From: Kiritimatiellales bacterium
Lineage (GTDB): Bacteria > Verrucomicrobiota > Kiritimatiellia > Kiritimatiellales > Tichowtungiaceae
Reading direction: 5' to 3'
Assembly: GCA_028692515.1 (NCBI GenBank)
Contig: JAQUXG010000006.1
Location: 1 to 16,040, forward strand
Length of the DNA: 16,040 nucleotides
Position 1 is the first letter of the stretch, and each line of letters opens with the position of its first letter. Shown here piece by piece: positions 12,825-16,040 of this stretch. The translations under genes and the position numbers were made by a program. The notes under the pieces were generated by a model that made no database searches, was not told the DNA's origin, and saw only the letters and a list, made by a program, of their open reading frames with translations.

Positions 12825-12829
12825 TTTTT
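12825..12829 (+). terminator. U-run after rnpB P1 helix
   Basis: TTTTT follows the GC-rich P1 helix of RNase P RNA by one base, so P1 plus the U-run could serve as an intrinsic terminator. It overlaps the stop codon of the convergent GH78 fragment (12828-12830). Confidence 0.4.
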
Positions 12830-13373
12830 ATCCAAGTGTCCGGACGTGAGTTCCGTCATTGACGTCAATAAAAAGGAATTTTCCTTCGGGCTGTCCAGCG
12901 CACTTTTTCCCGTCGAGGATAATGTCCGGTTGCCCATCGCCGTTGTATGGTAGTCCAACTCGCGCGGTTGTGTTCACAGGAATTTCAATTTTCAGGACGA
13001 AGGCTTTTTCCGGATCGTTTTCGAATGAGACGAATACGGGGCCGCGGATTGTTGGAACTTTGCAAGATGCCTGCCGGAGAGACCCCGGTTGCGGCTGAAT
13101 GAGAATTTTGCTAAAGCCCGGTTCCAGCGGGCGGACGCCGATGAGTCGCCGCACGATGATATTGGCCGGAGCCGCGCCCCAGGCATGGTTCCAGTCCAGA
13201 TTGTTCTTATATGTCCAGTCCCACGCCTCCCAGGTCATGGTGCTGCCGGACTCGATCATGTGGTACCAGCCGCGGTTGTGGGTTGCGGTGAGCAGGGTCA
13301 GCGCATAGTCGGCTTCGCCGCAGCGGTACAACGCATCCAGCAGATGTTGCGCGCCGTAGACGCTGCAGGCCAT
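12828..13373 (-). pseudogene. C-terminal fragment of a GH78 alpha-L-rhamnosidase
   Basis: Family GH78 releases terminal alpha-L-rhamnose from plant, algal or microbial polysaccharides. This 181-codon frame covers only the end of such an enzyme (usually 700-1100 aa). VYGAQHLLDALYRCGEADYALTLL and GSTMTWEAW..., DWNHAWGAAPANII (about 40-75) come from the last helices of the (alpha/alpha)6 barrel. RRLIGVRPLEPGFSKILIQPQPG leads into the C-terminal beta-sandwich (about 85-181). An in-frame TGA (13374-13376) sits directly before the first Met, and no signal peptide, barrel start or catalytic acid region is present, so the gene is 5'-truncated and almost surely non-functional as an enzyme. It lies 22 bp after the small membrane gene on the same strand and ends against rnpB. 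Confidence 0.87.
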
Positions 13374-13395
13374 TCATCAGCATTCCTGAGAACTA

Positions 13396-13677
13396 TCATC
13401 GTGGTCCGCCAATGCCCATCCATCTCAGTTTTTCATTCTTCCTCAAAACGTTGGTGCTGATATAGCTGATCAGTAATGCGATTAGGAAGAGAACAAACAA
13501 CATGCCGACGGTTGCTGTGGATAAGGTTGACGGCCTGTCTGATTTGAAAGCGAACACACCAAGTATCATCGCAGAAACCGCAGCTGCCACATTTCCCCCG
13601 GTGGGCGCCGGCGACGCACCTGCCATGAAGCCAACGACAATGCCACCAAGTATCGCGGCTATTACTATCCAGATCAT
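13396..13677 (-). CDS. Small membrane protein, function unknown
   Basis: Ninety-three residues, not recognised. It starts at ATG 13675-13677 with a good AGGAG six nt upstream. Three hydrophobic stretches suggest membrane segments: 1-21 (MIWIVIAAILGGIVVGFMAG, Gly-rich, could instead be an uncleaved signal anchor), about 29-44 (NVAAAVSAMILGVFAF) and about 58-76 (GMLFVLFLIALLISYIS). A basic C-terminal tail (RKNEKLRWMGIGGPR) probably stays in the cytoplasm. A longer overlapping frame at 13433-13951 lacks a Shine-Dalgarno and hydrophobic logic and is treated as a shadow. The neighbours (truncated GH78, hydE) give no functional clue. Confidence 0.7.
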   Translation of the reverse strand: MIWIVIAAILGGIVVGFMAGASPAPTGGNVAAAVSAMILGVFAFKSDRPSTLSTATVGMLFVLFLIALLISYISTNVLRKNEKLRWMGIGGPR

Positions 13678-13957
13678 ACTTCACTCCTCTTGTGTACAGT
13701 TGTTGAGCGGAACTCATTTTGTCCATTACGGTAAAGCCGGTTAGATAAAATGTTCTGCGGTTGTTAAGGCCGGAAAATAGCTGAAAAGCTTCTTTTGGAG
13801 AAGGGTTTTTGGCGGGAGAGATTTTGACCGCGAAGACGCAAAGAATCAACGGCTTCTGAAACTTCGCGTCTTGCGGTCGAATCAATCTTCGGCTCACAGA
13901 GTTGACTCTACATGTAGCGTTGGGATCTATGAACCAAGCTTCATTATGCATTACTTG
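13678..13957. other. Gene-free spacer between hydE and the small membrane gene
   Basis: About 280 bp with no convincing gene. It contains the inverted repeat described at 13826-13878 and a small perfect palindrome AGAGTTGACTCT (13898-13909). It includes the 3' end of the hydE transcript and the upstream region of the small membrane gene. I see no clear intrinsic terminator in the minus direction. Confidence 0.6.
13826..13878. repeat. Inverted repeat with GACCGCGAAGACGC arms
   Basis: Left arm GACCGCGAAGACGCAAAG (13826-13843) pairs with right arm CTTCGCGTCTTGCGGTC (13862-13878) with one bulged base and one mismatch, loop about 18 nt. It lies 80 bp downstream of hydE and may stabilise the 3' end of that mRNA. 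The CGAAGAC-rich sequence looks like a dispersed intergenic repeat type and resembles the CACGAA element at 15071-15139. Confidence 0.75.
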
Positions 13958-15055
13958 TTACGGATTACGCACACGCTTGGCGTAGTGCTTCGAGTCGCCC
14001 CACTGGTTGAAGCCGATGGTTTCGCCGATGTCCTGAATGCGGCGGGTCAGGCAACCGCGGCACATGGATGAGTTTTCATCGAGGCACGGCTTGTTGTCGT
14101 AGAGCACATAGTTCGGGCGGAACTCGGTTTCCGTCACGTTGGGCATAATGACGTTTGCCCCGCACTTGAGTCCCATTTCCCGCCCGGCGTGTTCCAGGGC
14201 CTGGAGCGCGGTGGCGGCGGCGATGTTGACGTCCTTGAGCACGATGCGCGTTACCGCGATCATCTTGAGTCCGAGCGTCAGTACGGCCTGTTTCTGTTCT
14301 TCCGTGTACGGCGGAATTGCTGCGCCCATCGGGGTGTCGCGGTGCGGGATATACGGCCCCATGCCGACCATATCGATATCCAGCTCTTTCATGAAGAGGA
14401 TGTCGTTCACCAGATCATCCATCGTTTGGCCGGGCAGTCCCATCATCACACCGGTGCCGACCTGATACCCTGTCTTCTTCAGCAGGGCGAGGCACTGTTT
14501 ACGCGTCTCAAAATCGTGATCTTCCGGATGCAGTTTTTTGTACAGTTCCGGATTGGTAGTTTCGATGCGCAGCAAATAACGGTGTGCGCCCGCTTCGCGC
14601 CAGCGGCGGTAGGTTTCTTCAGTCTGTTCGCCGAGCGAAAGCGTGATCCCGAGTTTTTCATGGGTCTCTTTTTTAACCCGTTTGAGCACTCGCTCGATCA
14701 TATTGATGTATGCTGCATCTTTCCGTTCGCCGGATTGAATCACCGCTGAGCCGTATTCGTTTTCAAAGGCCCAGATTGCCTCGCGGACGATTTCTTCCTC
14801 ATCCATTTGAAAGCGCTGGACGTTGGTATTGCTCTTGCGGATTCCGCAGTAGTAGCAGTCTTTGACGCAGATGTTGCTACACTCAATGATGCCACGAAAA
14901 TAAGCCACCTTGCCGACATACTTCGCTTTCACGCGGTACGCGCAGTCGTATAGCGCCTGAAGCTCCGACGGATTGCTGATTTCCAGCAACGACTTCATCT
15001 CCGCTGGTGTTAGCTCTTTGTCGCGGTCAACCTTTTCTAAAATCTCAGCAATCAT
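13958..15055 (-). CDS. hydE: [FeFe]-hydrogenase maturase HydE (radical SAM)
   Basis: Radical-SAM enzyme of H-cluster assembly; with HydG and HydF it builds the [2Fe] subcluster of [FeFe] hydrogenases (cytosol). The 365-aa product has the radical-SAM motif C63-x3-C67-x2-C70 (ICVKDCYYCGI), an auxiliary cluster motif C324-x7-C332-x2-C335 (CLDENSSMCRGC) as in Thermotoga HydE, and RGIIECSN, IQSGER, ITLSLGEQTEETYRRWREAGAHRYLLRIETTNPELY, GVMMGLPGQTMDDLVNDILFMKELDIDMVGMGPYIPH. These separate HydE from biotin synthase and PylB. ATG 15055 has AAAGG about 10 nt upstream. It follows hydG on the same strand with a 122-bp spacer that carries a palindromic repeat. The hydrogenase itself and hydF are not in the window. 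Confidence 0.95.
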   Translation of the reverse strand: MIAEILEKVDRDKELTPAEMKSLLEISNPSELQALYDCAYRVKAKYVGKVAYFRGIIECSNICVKDCYYCGIRKSNTNVQRFQMDEEEIVREAIWAFENEYGSAVIQSGERKDAAYINMIERVLKRVKKETHEKLGITLSLGEQTEETYRRWREAGAHRYLLRIETTNPELYKKLHPEDHDFETRKQCLALLKKTGYQVGTGVMMGLPGQTMDDLVNDILFMKELDIDMVGMGPYIPHRDTPMGAAIPPYTEEQKQAVLTLGLKMIAVTRIVLKDVNIAAATALQALEHAGREMGLKCGANVIMPNVTETEFRPNYVLYDNKPCLDENSSMCRGCLTRRIQDIGETIGFNQWGDSKHYAKRVRNP

Positions 15056-15070
15056 AGCAACAGCCTTTTA

Positions 15071-15139
15071 ACCACCAAATACACGAAAGGTAATTGGGTC
15101 AGTGTATTTGAATTTCGTGTGGTTCGTGTATTTCGTGGT
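15071..15139. repeat. Inverted repeat with ACCACGAAATACACGAA arms between hydG and hydE
   Basis: Left arm ACCACCAAATACACGAA (15071-15087) against the complement of TTCGTGTATTTCGTGGT (15123-15139), with 16 of 17 matching. A further TTTCGTGTGG lies directly before the right arm, partly repeating it. Placed in the hydG-hydE spacer, it could form an mRNA hairpin that tunes the ratio of the two products. CACGAA-type elements of this kind look mobile or dispersed. Confidence 0.8.
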
Positions 15140-15177
15140 GAACATTTTCAATTCGTTTTGATTCACATGATTCGTGA

Positions 15178-16040
15178 TCAAAAATACAAATCACGATCCC
15201 CGTTTTTAATCTGCTCAATGCGTTCGAGCAGTTGGGTTTTTTGATCACCTTCGGGCATGCGTTCGAGCTCGCGCTCAATCTGTTTCATGCCGGCTTTTTT
15301 GGTTTCCGGCGATGAGTAGTCTTCCATGTATTCAAGGAATGTCAGCACGGCGTTCGGCGTACAGAACCGTTTCACAAAGCCGGGAATGGCGAACTCCATG
15401 AAGTGTTCGCCGGTGCGGCCGAGGCGGTAGCATCCGGTACAGAAGCTGGGGATAAAATCGGCTTCGCACAGCTCGCGGATGACCTGATCGAGCGAGCGAC
15501 CGTCGTTGAGCACGAATTGGCTCTTTTTATAGGACTCTTTATCTTGTTGTGAGTAGGCGCCGACACCGATGTCCGATCCGGCATCGATCTGGGAGACGCC
15601 AAACTGGATGATTTCGTTGCGGATGGCGACCGATTCGCGGCAGGTGAGAATCAGGCCGGTATACGGAACCGACAGGCGTAAAATGGCAACCAAACGTTTG
15701 AAATCGTAGTCGCTGACTCCCTGCGGCGGCTTGTCGCACAGCTCGGTGCCGATTGCCGGCTCGATGCGCGGGAAGCTTATGGTGTGCGGGCCGACCTTGA
15801 ATTTTTCTTCCAGATGAATCGTGTGGTAGAGTAGAGCCATCGTTTCGAAACGCCAGTCGAACAGTCCCATCAGCGCACCGATCCCGACGTCGTCGATGCC
15901 CGCCTGTTGTGCACGGTCGAGTCCGTACAGCCGCCAGAGAAAGTTGCTTTTCGGGCCGGAGGGATGCATCTCTTTATAGGTTTCCTGATGGTAGGTCTCC
16001 TGAAAAATCTGGTAGGTGCCGATGCCGGCGGATTTCACCA
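15178..16040 (-). CDS. hydG: [FeFe]-hydrogenase maturase HydG, N-terminus off window
   Basis: Radical-SAM lyase that cleaves tyrosine to the CO and CN ligands of the H-cluster. The visible 287 codons are the C-terminal part of an enzyme of about 470 aa; the frame continues past the right edge (the first visible residues include VKSAGIGTYQIFQETYHQ). Diagnostic: QETYHQETY..MHPSGPK, WRLYGLDRAQQAGIDDVGIGALMGLFDWRFE, SFPRIEPA, LTCRESVAIRNEIIQFGVSQIDAGSDIGVGAY, and the HydG-only auxiliary cluster motif C-x2-C-x22-C in FCTGCYRLGRTGEHFMEFAI...KRFC. ThiH, the closest relative, lacks that Cys spacing. The radical-SAM CX3CX2C lies beyond the window. It is 122 bp upstream of hydE on the same strand. Confidence 0.96.
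   Translation of the reverse strand, partial: VKSAGIGTYQIFQETYHQETYKEMHPSGPKSNFLWRLYGLDRAQQAGIDDVGIGALMGLFDWRFETMALLYHTIHLEEKFKVGPHTISFPRIEPAIGTELCDKPPQGVSDYDFKRLVAILRLSVPYTGLILTCRESVAIRNEIIQFGVSQIDAGSDIGVGAYSQQDKESYKKSQFVLNDGRSLDQVIRELCEADFIPSFCTGCYRLGRTGEHFMEFAIPGFVKRFCTPNAVLTFLEYMEDYSSPETKKAGMKQIERELERMPEGDQKTQLLERIEQIKNGDRDLYF

Noticed and set aside
13781..13810. CTTCT/AGAAG hairpin followed by T residues, plus strand
   Set aside because: Five-bp AT-rich stem and no plus-strand gene upstream that would need a terminator.
13433..13951. 172-codon minus-strand frame overlapping the small membrane gene
   Set aside because: No Shine-Dalgarno or recognisable domain; the 93-residue frame has a proper start site and coherent hydrophobic segments.
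14189..14749. 186-codon plus-strand frame opposite hydE
   Set aside because: Antisense shadow of the well-supported hydE.
1..16040. CRISPR array, insertion sequence, tRNA or prophage
   Set aside because: No regularly spaced direct repeats, transposase, integrase or tRNA-like cloverleaf could be found on reading both strands.

Overview
This window looks like a chromosomal stretch of an anaerobic, Gram-negative-type bacterium of moderate GC content. I lean towards the PVC superphylum, possibly a Kiritimatiellota/Verrucomicrobia subdivision 5 relative. That placement is inference. It rests on the combination of [FeFe]-hydrogenase maturases, Pta-AckA fermentation, an alpha-operon without rpsD, a cysteine-free ribosomal protein L36, a remnant rhamnosidase, and abundant dispersed palindromes. 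No rRNA or other marker fixes the lineage.

Layout. (1) 1-499, minus strand: pdxH, cut by the left edge. (2) A 118-bp divergent spacer with two copies of a TTTCCAATNNTTGGAAA palindrome and a candidate promoter. (3) 618-3408, plus strand: translation/transcription operon infA-rpmJ-rpsM-rpsK-rpoA-rplQ, closed by a strong intrinsic terminator. (4) 3535-6355: pta-ackA-orn (acetyl-P/ATP fermentation plus a nanoRNase translationally coupled to ackA). (5) 6418-11389: an FMN riboswitch with its own terminator, then the riboflavin operon ribBA-ribH-nusB-ribD-ribE, followed closely by a lone CheY-like receiver gene and pyrE. (6) 11390-11568: repeat-rich spacer. (7) 11569-12273: coiled-coil/zinc-ribbon protein, followed by a structured spacer and the RNase P RNA gene rnpB (about 12477-12823). 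(8) 12828-13677, minus strand: C-terminal fragment of a GH78 alpha-L-rhamnosidase and a small membrane protein. (9) 13678-13957: gene-free spacer with an inverted repeat. (10) 13958 to the right edge, minus strand: hydE and the C-terminal part of hydG.

How it fits together. The ribBA-H-D-E set supplies all dedicated steps from GTP/ribulose-5-P to riboflavin except the RibD-product phosphatase, and FMN shuts it off through the riboswitch. PdxH consumes FMN as cofactor. HydE/HydG build the H-cluster for an [FeFe] hydrogenase, which suits an acetate-producing (Pta-AckA) anaerobe that disposes of electrons as H2.

Most of the window is housekeeping. The most unusual structure is the recurrent palindrome TTTCCAATNNTTGGAAA: six near-perfect copies in 16 kb, in both spacers and coding DNA, often in pairs separated by near-integral numbers of helical turns. 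Three other repeat families (TTCCATTATTCCA, ACCACGAA/ACACGAA and a TCTAAAG heptamer) are also present.
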